DNA from: Bradyrhizobium lablabi | Lineage (GTDB): Bacteria; Pseudomonadota; Alphaproteobacteria; Rhizobiales; Xanthobacteraceae | NCBI RefSeq assembly: GCF_001440475.1 | Contig: NZ_LLYB01000060.1 | Location: forward strand, 263,451 to 327,450 | Reading direction: 5' to 3' | Length of the DNA: 64,000 nt | Part shown: in pieces, positions 27,406 through 35,588 of the stretch | How the letters are laid out: each line of letters opens with the position of its first letter | Numbering within the stretch: the stretch's first letter is position 1 | Made by a program: the position numbers and the translations under genes | The notes under the pieces: model-generated | Database searches by the model: none | Told to the model about the DNA's origin: nothing | What the model saw: only the letters and a program-made list of their open reading frames with translations

Positions 27406-28191
27406 ATGGACAGCAACAGTCTCATGCAATTTGCCGGCGCGGTTGCATCCGGCGCGGTAAGCGTCGTCGATCTGACCTTTACGCTCAGTCCCGATTTTCC
27501 GGTCATCGTGCTGCCGCCGGAATTCGGCCAGGCCGCGCCGGTCCGCATCCAGCAGATTTCGCGCTACGATGCGAGTGGTCCCGCCTGGTACTGGAACAAC
27601 CTGACTTTCGGCGAACACACCGGCACGCATTTCGACGCGCCGATCCACTGGTTCACCGGCAAGGACCTGCCGAACAATTCGGTCGACACGCTGCCGGTGC
27701 GCGACATGATCGCGCCGGCCTGCGTGATCGATTGTTCGGCAGAGGCCGCAAAGGATGCGGATTTCCTTTTGACAATCCCGGTTGTCGAGGCCTGGGAAAA
27801 AAGCCACGGACGGATTCCCGAACGCCATTGGGTGTTGCTGCGCACCGACTGGTCGAAGAAAGGCTGGCGCGACTACGCTAACCTGAAAGACGACGGCGCG
27901 CATACGCCCGGGCCCGATGCTGCCGTGATGCGCTGGCTGGTCGAGGAGCGTGGCGTCATCGGCTTTGGCACCGAGACGATCGGGACCGATGCCGGCCAGG
28001 CCGGCCATCTCGATCCGCCCTATCCGGCGCATCATTTCCTGCACGGCGGCGGGCGTTACGGCCTGCAATGCCTGTGCAATCTTGATCAGCTCCCACCGAT
28101 CGGCGCGGTGATCGTCGCCGCGCCGCTGAAAATCCAGAACGGCTCCGGCAGTCCGCTGCGTGTCCTTGCGCTGGTGCCCGGGCAGGGTTGA
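27406..28191 (+). CDS. Cyclase-family metal hydrolase, probable isatin hydrolase
   Basis: A 261-residue protein of the cyclase/kynurenine-formamidase superfamily with the metal motif HTGTHFDAPIH (His71, His75, Asp77, with His81 as likely base). The known isatin hydrolases, including one from Bradyrhizobium japonicum, share this motif at nearly the same positions and the same length, and use Mn2+ to open isatin to isatinate. Further conserved features are HWFTGKDLPN and PAHHFLHGGGRYGLQCL near the C-terminus. Kynurenine formamidase is the main alternative, but no other kynurenine-pathway gene is present. It lies in an operon 23 nt after the OB/SDR gene. Confidence 0.75.
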   Translation: MDSNSLMQFAGAVASGAVSVVDLTFTLSPDFPVIVLPPEFGQAAPVRIQQISRYDASGPAWYWNNLTFGEHTGTHFDAPIHWFTGKDLPNNSVDTLPVRDMIAPACVIDCSAEAAKDADFLLTIPVVEAWEKSHGRIPERHWVLLRTDWSKKGWRDYANLKDDGAHTPGPDAAVMRWLVEERGVIGFGTETIGTDAGQAGHLDPPYPAHHFLHGGGRYGLQCLCNLDQLPPIGAVIVAAPLKIQNGSGSPLRVLALVPGQG

Positions 28192-28218
28192 GTTCTTTCG
28201 TCCACATCGAGTGAGATC

Positions 28219-29376
28219 ATGAAAAACAAAAAGACCTTGTTGATCGGTGCCGCCCTCTTGCTGGGTGCCATGGTCCCGGCACGTGCTGAAATTCTCGTCG
28301 GTTTCGTCACCGGCCTGAGCGGACCCGTGTCCTCGATCGGCGTGCCCAACGCGAAGGGATTGGCCGCGGGCCAGGCCTATCTCGGCGAGATCGATGGCGA
28401 GAAAGTCCGCGTCATCCAGCTCGATGACGGCTCGGATCCCGCCGCGTCGACGCGCAACGCGCGGAAGCTGGTCGAGCAGGAAAAGGTCGACTTCCTGATC
28501 GGCACATCAGGCGCGCCGCAGACGCTGGCGATGGCGACTGCGGCGATCGAGATGAAAGTGCCGATGGTCGCGGTCTCCCCGATCGCGCCGGTGCCGGCCG
28601 GGGAGGGTGGGCCGTGGGTGGTGCAGACGCCGCAGCCGACGCCGCTGCTCGTTCAGGGCATCGTCGATCACATGAAGAGCCGTAACGTGAAGACCGTGGC
28701 CTTCATCGGCTTCTCCGACGCTTTCGGCGACCTGATGTACAATTCGCTGCTGCAAAGCGCCGAGAAGGCCGGGATCAAGGTGATCGCGAATGAGCGCTAT
28801 GCGCGTTCGGATAACTCGGTCACCGCGCAGGTGTTGCGCGCGGTCTCCTTGCGTCCCGATGCGATCATGCTGGGCGGCACCGGAACGCCCGGCGCGCTGC
28901 CGGTGATTGCGCTGGCGGAGCGCGGATACAAGGGGCCGCTCTACGGCAATCACGGCATGATTAGCGCCGATTTCCTGCGGCTGGCTGGCAAATCGGCCGA
29001 GGGCATCATCTGCCCGACCGGCCCGGTGACGGCGGGCGAACAGCTTCCCGAGAGCAATCCGATCCGCAAGGTCGTTCTCGCGTTCCGCGCCGCCTACGAG
29101 AAGGCCAATGGCGAGGCGCCGGCCGATGCGTTTTCGCCCTATGCGTTCGATGGCTGGCTGGTGTTCATGGATGCCGCCAAGCGCGCCAAGGCGACGGGTG
29201 CAGCGCCCGGCACGCCCGCCTTCCGCAACGCGCTGCGCGAGGCGCTGTTCACGACCAAGGATGTGGTCGGCGCGCACGGCATCTACAGCTACACGCCGGC
29301 CGATCGTCACGGCGTCGATGACCGCGCACGTATCCTGGTCCAGATCGAAAACGGCAAATACAAGCTGCTGCCGTGA
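28219..29376 (+). CDS. Second Liv-type ABC substrate-binding protein
   Basis: A 385-residue periplasmic binding protein with a clear signal peptide (MKNKKTLLIGAALLLGAMVP, then ARA). The type I binding-protein core opens with ILVGFVTGLSGPVSSIGVPN and carries QLDDGSDPAASTRNARKLVE. It closely resembles the binding protein at 21088 but is encoded at the end of the isatin-hydrolase operon, without its own permease. It probably feeds the same LivHMGF importer with a different ligand or affinity. The gap to the isatin-hydrolase gene is 27 nt. Confidence 0.9.
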   Translation: MKNKKTLLIGAALLLGAMVPARAEILVGFVTGLSGPVSSIGVPNAKGLAAGQAYLGEIDGEKVRVIQLDDGSDPAASTRNARKLVEQEKVDFLIGTSGAPQTLAMATAAIEMKVPMVAVSPIAPVPAGEGGPWVVQTPQPTPLLVQGIVDHMKSRNVKTVAFIGFSDAFGDLMYNSLLQSAEKAGIKVIANERYARSDNSVTAQVLRAVSLRPDAIMLGGTGTPGALPVIALAERGYKGPLYGNHGMISADFLRLAGKSAEGIICPTGPVTAGEQLPESNPIRKVVLAFRAAYEKANGEAPADAFSPYAFDGWLVFMDAAKRAKATGAAPGTPAFRNALREALFTTKDVVGAHGIYSYTPADRHGVDDRARILVQIENGKYKLLP

Positions 29377-29386
29377 TAGCAGCAGC

Positions 29387-31018
29387 TCAGCCGTGGCGCA
29401 GCTTCGCCTTGAGCGCTCGCATGTCGATCGCGCGCTTGGCGCTGACGGCTTCTGCTGCCAGCGTCTTGATCTCGCCCCGGGCGAGTTTGCGCGTCGATGA
29501 CAGCGGAAGTTCATCGACGATGGCGATGTAACCGGGCACCTTGTGATAGGCGAGGCGCTCGGCGCAGGTCCTGACGATCGAGGCAGCGAGTTCCGCAGCA
29601 TCGTCGACCTTTGCGTTCGGCACGATGAACGCAAAAACTTCCTCGCCGCGGATGTCGTCGGGAACCGGCGTTACCGCGCATCCGCCGATGCGAGTGTCCA
29701 TGTGGAGCGCGCTTTCGACCTCGAGCACGCCGATGTTCTCGCCGCTGCGCCGTACAATGGTCTTCTTGCGATCGAAGAAGTACATCAGCCCGTCCTGGTC
29801 GGCGAAGACGAGGTCGCCGGTGTGGAACCAGCCACCTTGCCATGCCGCTTCGGTGGCTTCTTCGTCCTTCAGGTAGCCGCTGAAGAATCCGGCCCGGCTA
29901 TCATTGCCTTTGGCGCGGACCAGCAATTCGCCGGGTTTGCCGAGTGTGACATCGGCGCCCTGATCGTCGACGAGGCGATACTCCATGCCTTGAGACGGCC
30001 GGCCGACGCATCGCGCGTCAAAGCCTGCCGGCTCGCGCGACGTGGTGGTGGCCGCCGCGCCGCCGGTCTCGGTCATCGCCCACGCCTCGACGATCGGGAT
30101 GCGGTAACGCTCCTCGAAGGTGGCGCGGTGGCGGACATCGACGCCGGGCGCGAACGCGAAGCGCACGCGATGCTGCCGTTCGACCTCGGTCACCGGCAAT
30201 TGCAGCAGGATGGCGGGGATGACGCCGAGACAATGCACGACGGTGGCGCCGCTGTCGGCCACGCACTGCCACCAGCGATTGGCATGAAAGCGGTCGAGCG
30301 GCACCACGGCGCCGCCGAGCACCATCATGCCGACTGCGCTGCAGCCGAGCGCGTTCATGTGAAACATCGGCAGCGGCGTCAGGTTGATTTCGCGGTCCGG
30401 CTGCAGTTCGGCGACGCCGCCCTGCCCGAGATACCAGTCGGCGACCTGCAGGAAATAACGGTTCGAGAGCATGCAGCCCTTCGGCTTGCCGGTGCTGCCT
30501 GACGTGAACAGCAGCGCGCATTCGCCGTTGAACTCGGGGCTTTGGGCGGCGACATCAGTCTGGCATGGCGGAATGCGGCTATCGGTATCGATCAGGCGGG
30601 CGCGGCCGAGCGTGGCATCCTTGGTCACATGGATGCGATCGGGCGTTGCCACCAGCAGGTCCGCCTGCGACAGCTCAAGCTGGAACGACAGCTCGTCGGG
30701 GCGGACGTCCGGGTTGATCGGAACGATCGAAACCCCGAGCGCATTGAGCGCGAGCCAATGCAGGAAAAAGACCGGGCGGTTTTCCAGCAGCAAGGCGACC
30801 CGCGCGCCGCGTCCATAGCCGGCGGCCGCGTATTCGGCCTGAAGCCGATCGACCTCGGTCTTGAACGCGCCATATTCGATCCTGAATCCTTCCGGTGCGT
30901 AGGGCAGTTGCGCACTCGCGGGCGCCAGCAGGAACGGCGCGTCTGGCCGTCTCGTGGCCGAGGCTGCGAAGGCGTCGGATGGCGATCGATAGGGAGTGTC
31001 GAGGCTCATTGCGGACAT
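29387..31018 (-). CDS. AMP-dependent acyl-CoA synthetase/ligase
   Basis: A 543-residue adenylate-forming enzyme. The P-loop LLFTSGSTGKPKG is near residue 170, the AWAMTETGG motif near 315, and the hinge WFHTGDLVFADQDGLMYFFDRKK near 420. The C-terminal acceptor Lys lies in SSTRKLARGEI (about 518-528). An AGGAG precedes ATG 31018. It is divergent from a second ligase at 31214, with a MarR-type operator candidate between them. It would activate a carboxylate of the pathway (IAA, dioxindole-acetate or anthranilate) to its CoA thioester; the sequence does not tell which. Confidence 0.9.
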   Translation of the reverse strand: MSAMSLDTPYRSPSDAFAASATRRPDAPFLLAPASAQLPYAPEGFRIEYGAFKTEVDRLQAEYAAAGYGRGARVALLLENRPVFFLHWLALNALGVSIVPINPDVRPDELSFQLELSQADLLVATPDRIHVTKDATLGRARLIDTDSRIPPCQTDVAAQSPEFNGECALLFTSGSTGKPKGCMLSNRYFLQVADWYLGQGGVAELQPDREINLTPLPMFHMNALGCSAVGMMVLGGAVVPLDRFHANRWWQCVADSGATVVHCLGVIPAILLQLPVTEVERQHRVRFAFAPGVDVRHRATFEERYRIPIVEAWAMTETGGAAATTTSREPAGFDARCVGRPSQGMEYRLVDDQGADVTLGKPGELLVRAKGNDSRAGFFSGYLKDEEATEAAWQGGWFHTGDLVFADQDGLMYFFDRKKTIVRRSGENIGVLEVESALHMDTRIGGCAVTPVPDDIRGEEVFAFIVPNAKVDDAAELAASIVRTCAERLAYHKVPGYIAIVDELPLSSTRKLARGEIKTLAAEAVSAKRAIDMRALKAKLRHG

Positions 31019-31101
31019 CGCTCCTGTTCATTTCCTGTCGCCGCACGGGTAGAGGCCGGAAGTCCGCAACGCAGCCCTTGCTGCGGCGGTCTTCGCCGAA
31101 T

Positions 31102-31117
31102 ACTTTAAGCCTAAACT
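31102..31117. promoter_or_regulatory. MarR-type operator candidate between divergent ligase genes
   Basis: ACTTTAAGCCTAAACT is a near-palindrome with ACTTTA and TAAACT ends. It matches the site at 33661 (ACTTTATGCCTAAACT) in 15 of 16 bases. It lies between the ligase starts at 31018 and 31214, well placed to control both. Confidence 0.6.
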
Positions 31118-31213
31118 ATCTTGCCGGCCAAGTGCGATCTATCGCAGACCAGCCCGGCGAAGCTCGAAGATTGGGCTTGAAGTTGAACTTGGAAGTTGCC
31201 CTTGGAGGTGCGG

Positions 31214-32848
31214 ATGCAGGCAGGTAGTGGCAGCGCGGCCGGGCAGCGGCGGGGCGGCTCGATCTGGCCGCAGGCGGCCGGGCGTTTCCCGCCGGCGGAC
31301 CGGATTCTCTCGACCATTTTGACACGGCAGGCCGCGCAATATCGCGATCGCACACTGTTCGTCTTCGGCGAAACACGCTGGAGCTTCGCCGAAACGGCTT
31401 CGATCGCCGCTGCATCGGCTGGCCGCCTGACAAGGGCCGGAATTCGCGCCGGCGACCGGGTCGCGCTGATGTGCTCGAACCGGCCGGAATTTTTGGAAAT
31501 CTATCTCGGCTGCGCCTGGATGGGTGCCGTGACCGTGCCGATCAATACCGCGCTCCGCGGCATCCAGCTCAGCCACATCCTGCGCAACTCGACGCCGAAG
31601 CTGCTGGCCATCGAGGCGTGCTTCATGCCAGCCATCGAAACGCTGGAGAGCGACGTCGCGCCGCCGGATCTTGTCTGGACCATTGGCGAAGACGGCGCGC
31701 TGCCGGGATCGACCTCGCCGTTGCCAGCGCTCGGCGAGGCGGCCCCGCCCGCGCCGGTGCGGCCGGACGATACGGTCGCGATCCTCTATACGTCGGGCAC
31801 GACCGGTCCCTCCAAGGGCGTCTGCTGCCCGCAGGCGCAGATGTTCTGGTGGGGCGTCTATTCGGCGCGGGCGCTCGGGATCGTCGAAGGCGATGTGCTG
31901 TTCACGACGCTGCCCCTGTTTCACACCAACGCGCTGAACGCGTTCTATCAGGCGCTCCTGAACGGCTGCACCTATGTGCTCGAGCCGAAATTCTCCGCCT
32001 CCGGTTTCTGGGCGGCGGCGCGGCGGCATCAGGCGACCGTCGGCTATCTCCTCGGTGCGATGGCCGTGATGCTGCTGGCACAACCCCCATCGGCGAACGA
32101 CACCGCGCATTTCGTGCGTGTCGCGCTCGGTGGCGGCGTCCCCGGCCAGTTTCATGGTCCGTTTCTCGAACGCTTCGGCGTGCCGCTGCTCGACGGCTAC
32201 GGCTCGACCGAAACGAATTTCGTATTCGCCGGCACGATCCCGTCCGATCGTCCCGGCACCATGGGCTATCTCGCTGAGGGCGTTGAGGCCTGCATCGCTG
32301 GTCCCGACGACGAGCCGCTGCCCGACGGCGAGGCCGGCGAACTGCTGCTGCGCGCCGGCGAGCTGCTAGCGTTCGCGACCGGATATTTCGAGATGCCAGA
32401 CAAGACGGCGGAGGCTTGGCGCAATCGGTGGTTTCACACCGGCGACCGTGTCGTGCGCGATGCGGATGGCCACTATCGTTTCGTCGACCGGATGAAGGAT
32501 TCCATCCGCCGGCGCGGCGAGAACGTTTCATCCTGGGAGGTGGAACAGGTACTGCTGAAGCATCCGGCGATTGCGGCTTGCGCGATCTATCCACTGCCAT
32601 CCGAACTCGGCGAAGACGAGGTTGCGGCGGCGATCCAGCTCGAAGCCGGCCATGCGCTCGAGCCAATCGATGTCGTCCGGCACTGCGAGGGCAAGATGGC
32701 CTATTTCGCGGTTCCGCGATTTGTCCGCATCGTCAGCGAGATGCCGCTGACCGAGAACGGCAAGATACGAAAGGTCGCGCTGCGTGAGGCCGGCAGGACG
32801 CCTGACACCTGGGATCGCGACGCTGCCGGATACGAGCCGCGCCGCTAG
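31214..32848 (+). CDS. AMP-dependent acyl-CoA synthetase/ligase
   Basis: A 544-residue adenylate-forming enzyme with P-loop ILYTSGTTGPSKG near residue 190, GYGSTETNF near 325, the WFHTGDRVVRDADGHYRFVDRMKD hinge near 415 and C-terminal LTENGKIRKVALRE with the catalytic Lys. ATG 31214 is chosen because GGAGGT lies 4 nt upstream; an in-frame TTG at 31196 has no such site. It is divergent from the other ligase and only distantly similar to it, so the two probably activate different acids. Its stop codon overlaps a 49-bp inverted repeat. Confidence 0.9.
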   Translation: MQAGSGSAAGQRRGGSIWPQAAGRFPPADRILSTILTRQAAQYRDRTLFVFGETRWSFAETASIAAASAGRLTRAGIRAGDRVALMCSNRPEFLEIYLGCAWMGAVTVPINTALRGIQLSHILRNSTPKLLAIEACFMPAIETLESDVAPPDLVWTIGEDGALPGSTSPLPALGEAAPPAPVRPDDTVAILYTSGTTGPSKGVCCPQAQMFWWGVYSARALGIVEGDVLFTTLPLFHTNALNAFYQALLNGCTYVLEPKFSASGFWAAARRHQATVGYLLGAMAVMLLAQPPSANDTAHFVRVALGGGVPGQFHGPFLERFGVPLLDGYGSTETNFVFAGTIPSDRPGTMGYLAEGVEACIAGPDDEPLPDGEAGELLLRAGELLAFATGYFEMPDKTAEAWRNRWFHTGDRVVRDADGHYRFVDRMKDSIRRRGENVSSWEVEQVLLKHPAIAACAIYPLPSELGEDEVAAAIQLEAGHALEPIDVVRHCEGKMAYFAVPRFVRIVSEMPLTENGKIRKVALREAGRTPDTWDRDAAGYEPRR

Positions 32849-32896
32849 AGCATGATCCGGAAAAGTGGATACCGGTTTTCCGAAAGGATCATGCTC
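32848..32896. repeat. 49-bp palindromic intergenic repeat
   Basis: GAGCATGATCC at the left and GGATCATGCTC at the right are exact inverses. Between them GGAAAAGTGG and CCGGTTTTCC continue the imperfect inverted repeat. I recall closely similar elements scattered through Bradyrhizobium and Rhodopseudomonas genomes. It sits between convergent genes and could act as a bidirectional terminator or mRNA-stabilising hairpin. Confidence 0.75.
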
Positions 32897-32907
32897 AAAC
32901 AATAGGT

Positions 32908-33417
32908 TCAGGCGCGGGCTTCTTCCGTTGCGCGCTTCACGGCGTTCTTCAGGTCGTCGAGCTCCTTGACCAATCCGTCGAGCCGCGCTTTCGGAAATTC
33001 GGCAAGCAGCGAAGCCAGCCACAGGCTGTGCTTCTTCGCCATCCGTCTGAACGCCCTCCGGCCTTCGGCCGTCATGCAGACGATCTGCACGCGGCGGTCG
33101 AGCGGCGAGGGCGACCGCGTGATAAGGCCGTCTTCGACCAGGCGGTCCACGATTGGCGTCAGATTTCCGGCCGTGACCATCAGGCGCTTTGGCAGTTCAC
33201 CCAGCACCAGTCCGACAGGCTCGCGATCGAGCTGCGCCAGCACGTCAAAACGCGGCATCGTGAAGTCGAACTCTTCGCGGAACTGGCGCCGAAGCTCGGC
33301 GCCGATCAACGACGTACAGGCCAGCAGGCGCAGCCATACCCTGACCTGGGCGCGGTTATCCGCGTCCTCGCCGATGATGTTCTCCTCGTCGATCAGCGCG
33401 GGCTCCTTGCCGGCCAT
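32908..33417 (-). CDS. MarR-family transcriptional regulator
   Basis: A 169-residue MarR protein: VRVWLRLLACTSLIGAELRRQF dimer helix split over residues 26-47, MPRFDVLAQLDREP, recognition region LPKRLMVTAGNLTPIVDRLVE and a DRRVQIVCMT wing. ATG 33417 has GGGAG 10 nt upstream; ATG 33465 and 33468 are possible but lack a site. It resembles the regulator at 2841 and also has a WLRLL-C motif near the N-terminus, so the two probably bind similar ligands. Operator candidates at 31102 and 33661 flank it, suggesting control of the ligases and the thioesterase. Confidence 0.83.
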   Translation of the reverse strand: MAGKEPALIDEENIIGEDADNRAQVRVWLRLLACTSLIGAELRRQFREEFDFTMPRFDVLAQLDREPVGLVLGELPKRLMVTAGNLTPIVDRLVEDGLITRSPSPLDRRVQIVCMTAEGRRAFRRMAKKHSLWLASLLAEFPKARLDGLVKELDDLKNAVKRATEEARA

Positions 33418-33660
33418 CACTTCATATCTCCCGACGTTCCGTTGCGCAGCCGTGCGGACCGGCATCAAAGGTTCCGGCCTGCAATTCCTTTAGGGCCAAA
33501 TCAACTCTCGGCACAAGAAGGCCGAACGATACCACTCTCGGGGCCGGACGGTTTGCAGCGTCTGCGACCGTAACGGAGGATGCCGTCGCGGGGCAAGCGG
33601 GACGCGGCATACGCTGAACTTCAATGCTCGACTTTACAGGCCGGCGGCGATATAGAAAAT

Positions 33661-33676
33661 ACTTTATGCCTAAACT
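33661..33676. promoter_or_regulatory. MarR-type operator candidate before the thioesterase gene
   Basis: ACTTTATGCCTAAACT ends 3 nt before ATG 33679 and 244 nt from the divergent MarR start. A weak TTTACA/GAAAAT promoter (33633-33638 and 33655-33660) would place the site at the transcription start. The thioesterase mRNA might then be nearly leaderless. Confidence 0.55.
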
Positions 33677-33678
33677 AA

Positions 33679-34179
33679 ATGAGCCCATGCATGGCCCGTT
33701 TTGAACCCCTGACGCTCTCCGAACTGCCTGATGGCATCTGGCGCACGTGCCTGCCGGTGCGCTTCGGCTCCTGCGATCCGGCCGGAATCGTCTACACGCC
33801 GGAATATCTCAATCTGTTCAACGGCGTGATCGAGGATTGGTACGGCGAGGCGCTGGGACTGCCCTACCATGAGCTGGTCGGAACGCGGCGGACCGGCCTT
33901 GGCTATGCTCACGTCTCGGCGGATTTCGCCACACCAAGCAGGATGGGCGAGGTTCTCGACGTCGCGGTGATCGTGCGCGAGATTGGACGTACCTCGGTCA
34001 AACTCACGGTTCACGCGTTCAAGGATGGCGCTGAGTGCGTACGCGCGACCTTCGTGACCGTGACGACCTCGCTGGTGGATCACAAATCGATTGCGTTGCC
34101 CGACGACGTGCGCCTCGCCTTGAAGAACTACCAGGCGAGCTGCGACGGCTCGGTGAGCCTCGTCTCGCTGCCGGCCTGA
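33679..34179 (+). CDS. Hot-dog-fold acyl-CoA thioesterase (4-hydroxybenzoyl-CoA thioesterase type)
   Basis: A 166-residue hot-dog protein with the family motif RFGSCDPAGIVYTPEY. Asp33 is the catalytic residue of 4-hydroxybenzoyl-CoA thioesterases of the Pseudomonas type. It then has DWYGEALGLPYHELV and a TFVTVTTSLVD strand. No good ribosome-binding site precedes ATG 33679 or ATG 33691, so the start is uncertain. It would release a free aromatic acid from its CoA ester, for example anthranilate from 2-aminobenzoyl-CoA in the proposed pathway. It probably belongs to the regulon through the operator just upstream. Confidence 0.85.
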   Translation: MSPCMARFEPLTLSELPDGIWRTCLPVRFGSCDPAGIVYTPEYLNLFNGVIEDWYGEALGLPYHELVGTRRTGLGYAHVSADFATPSRMGEVLDVAVIVREIGRTSVKLTVHAFKDGAECVRATFVTVTTSLVDHKSIALPDDVRLALKNYQASCDGSVSLVSLPA

Positions 34180-34206
34180 CTGCCGCCAACAAGCCGCGTC
34201 AATCGC

Positions 34207-35451
34207 TCACGCGGACTGGCTGAACACGATGCAGACCGGGCTTCCGATCTGCACGACCGTGTCGGTCGCAACGATTGTGCCTTTGCCGATTTCGACGCGG
34301 AACATTTTGATGGTGTCGCTGTCCTCATTCGCCACGTAGACAAAGCGCTGCGATGGATGGATGGCAAAAAAGCGCGGCGTCTTTCCTTCGCTGGGCGGGC
34401 AGGCAATGGTGCGAAGCCGGCCCGTTTGCAAATCCCGCTCGAGCACGGCGACGCTGTCATAGCCGCGGTTTGAGGCGTAGACGAACCGTCCATCCGCCGA
34501 TATCGCGATTTCCGAAGCGCGGCTGTTCCCGGTGAAGCTTTCGGGCAGTGCCGAAATCACCTGGAAAGCTGCAAGCGCGCCACTCGTGGGATCGAAGCGG
34601 TAGGACGTGACCGTCGAGTCGAGTTCATTGACGACGTAGGCGAAACGGCCGCCCGGATCGAAGGCGACATGGCGTGGCCCGGAGCCCTCGCGCGCCGCGG
34701 CCGAACTCACGAGTTGCAGCTTTCCCTTCTCCGCATCCAGAGCATAGGTGAAGACCTGATCGAGGCCCTTGTCGGGCACGATGATGAAGCGGCCGGACGG
34801 GTCGAATTCGACCTGGTGCGGCTTTGCGAACGGTTGCTCGACGCGGTGGGGCCCGATCTTTCCCTCGAGCTTGACGAGATCGGATACTTCGCCGAGCGAT
34901 CCGTCCTCGCGACGGGGCAGCACCGCGAGCGTCGAGGTGATGTGGTTGGCGACGATGACATGCCGGTTGGTCGGATCGATCGCGAGGTGCACCGGGTTCT
35001 TGCCTTGGGTGCTTTGCCGGTTGATGACGCGCAGCATGCCGCTTTGCTTGTCGATGCCCATGGCGGTGATGTCGCTCAGATCGCCATGCACCGTGTAGAG
35101 AAAACGGCGCGAGCGATCGAACGTCAGGAACGACGGGTTGACGAGGTCGGCAAGAAGCTGGACATGCGTCCAGCCGCCGCTCGCGTTGTCCATGCGGTAG
35201 ACGTTGAGTCCATTGCCGCGGGCGTTCCGTCCTTTCGTTGTGCGCGCGCCGACATAGACGAAAGAAGCTGAACCTTCGGGCATGCTCCGGTCCTCTGATT
35301 TGCTGCGGTCTTGAGCTGTGGATTTGTGGCCTGACATCACCGCTGCAAAAGCACCGGCGGCGGCGAGATGGGCAAGCTTGCGGCGGGATATTCTGGACGC
35401 TGCGGCAGGGGCCGGCGTTATGCTGCCGTCGGGCGATGATCTGCTCCCCAC
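34207..35451 (-). CDS. Lactonase-family seven-bladed beta-propeller protein with Tat signal
   Basis: The 414-residue protein starts at GTG 35451 (GAGGAA 3 nt upstream) and carries a twin-arginine signal (SRRKLAHLAAAGAFAAVMSG, about residues 22-41). The rest is a 6-phosphogluconolactonase/YbhE-type propeller with repeated blades of the form RFxYVxNxxxxTV (such as GRFAYVVNELDSTVTSY, GRFVYASNRGYDSVAVL, QRFVYVANEDSDTIKMF). As a presumably periplasmic protein it is unlikely to be 6-phosphogluconolactonase itself; it may act on a sugar or acid lactone. It is divergent from the GntR gene, with that regulator's presumed operator between them. Confidence 0.85.
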   Translation of the reverse strand: MGSRSSPDGSITPAPAAASRISRRKLAHLAAAGAFAAVMSGHKSTAQDRSKSEDRSMPEGSASFVYVGARTTKGRNARGNGLNVYRMDNASGGWTHVQLLADLVNPSFLTFDRSRRFLYTVHGDLSDITAMGIDKQSGMLRVINRQSTQGKNPVHLAIDPTNRHVIVANHITSTLAVLPRREDGSLGEVSDLVKLEGKIGPHRVEQPFAKPHQVEFDPSGRFIIVPDKGLDQVFTYALDAEKGKLQLVSSAAAREGSGPRHVAFDPGGRFAYVVNELDSTVTSYRFDPTSGALAAFQVISALPESFTGNSRASEIAISADGRFVYASNRGYDSVAVLERDLQTGRLRTIACPPSEGKTPRFFAIHPSQRFVYVANEDSDTIKMFRVEIGKGTIVATDTVVQIGSPVCIVFSQSA

Positions 35452-35470
35452 GTCTTCCTCCCATATTGCT

Positions 35471-35485
35471 TTTTATAGTCTAAAA
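35471..35485. promoter_or_regulatory. GntR operator candidate (TTTTA-N5-TAAAA)
   Basis: TTTTATAGTCTAAAA lies between the divergent lactonase and GntR genes. The same TTTTA-N5-TAAAA arms recur at 36498-36512 in front of the MFS gene, which supports a common regulator. Confidence 0.55.
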
Positions 35486-35588
35486 CACAATTGTGGGCGA
35501 GAGGCAATGCCGGATGGTTTCGGCTTGCCGGCGCGGGATGTTCCGCGCCAAAACAGGCCTTGGATCGGACTGAAAGCAGAGGCGCCGA

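Noticed and set aside
32848-32896. Attachment site or transposon end
   Set aside because: It is a self-complementary element with no integrase, transposase or target duplication nearby; a dispersed intergenic repeat explains it better.
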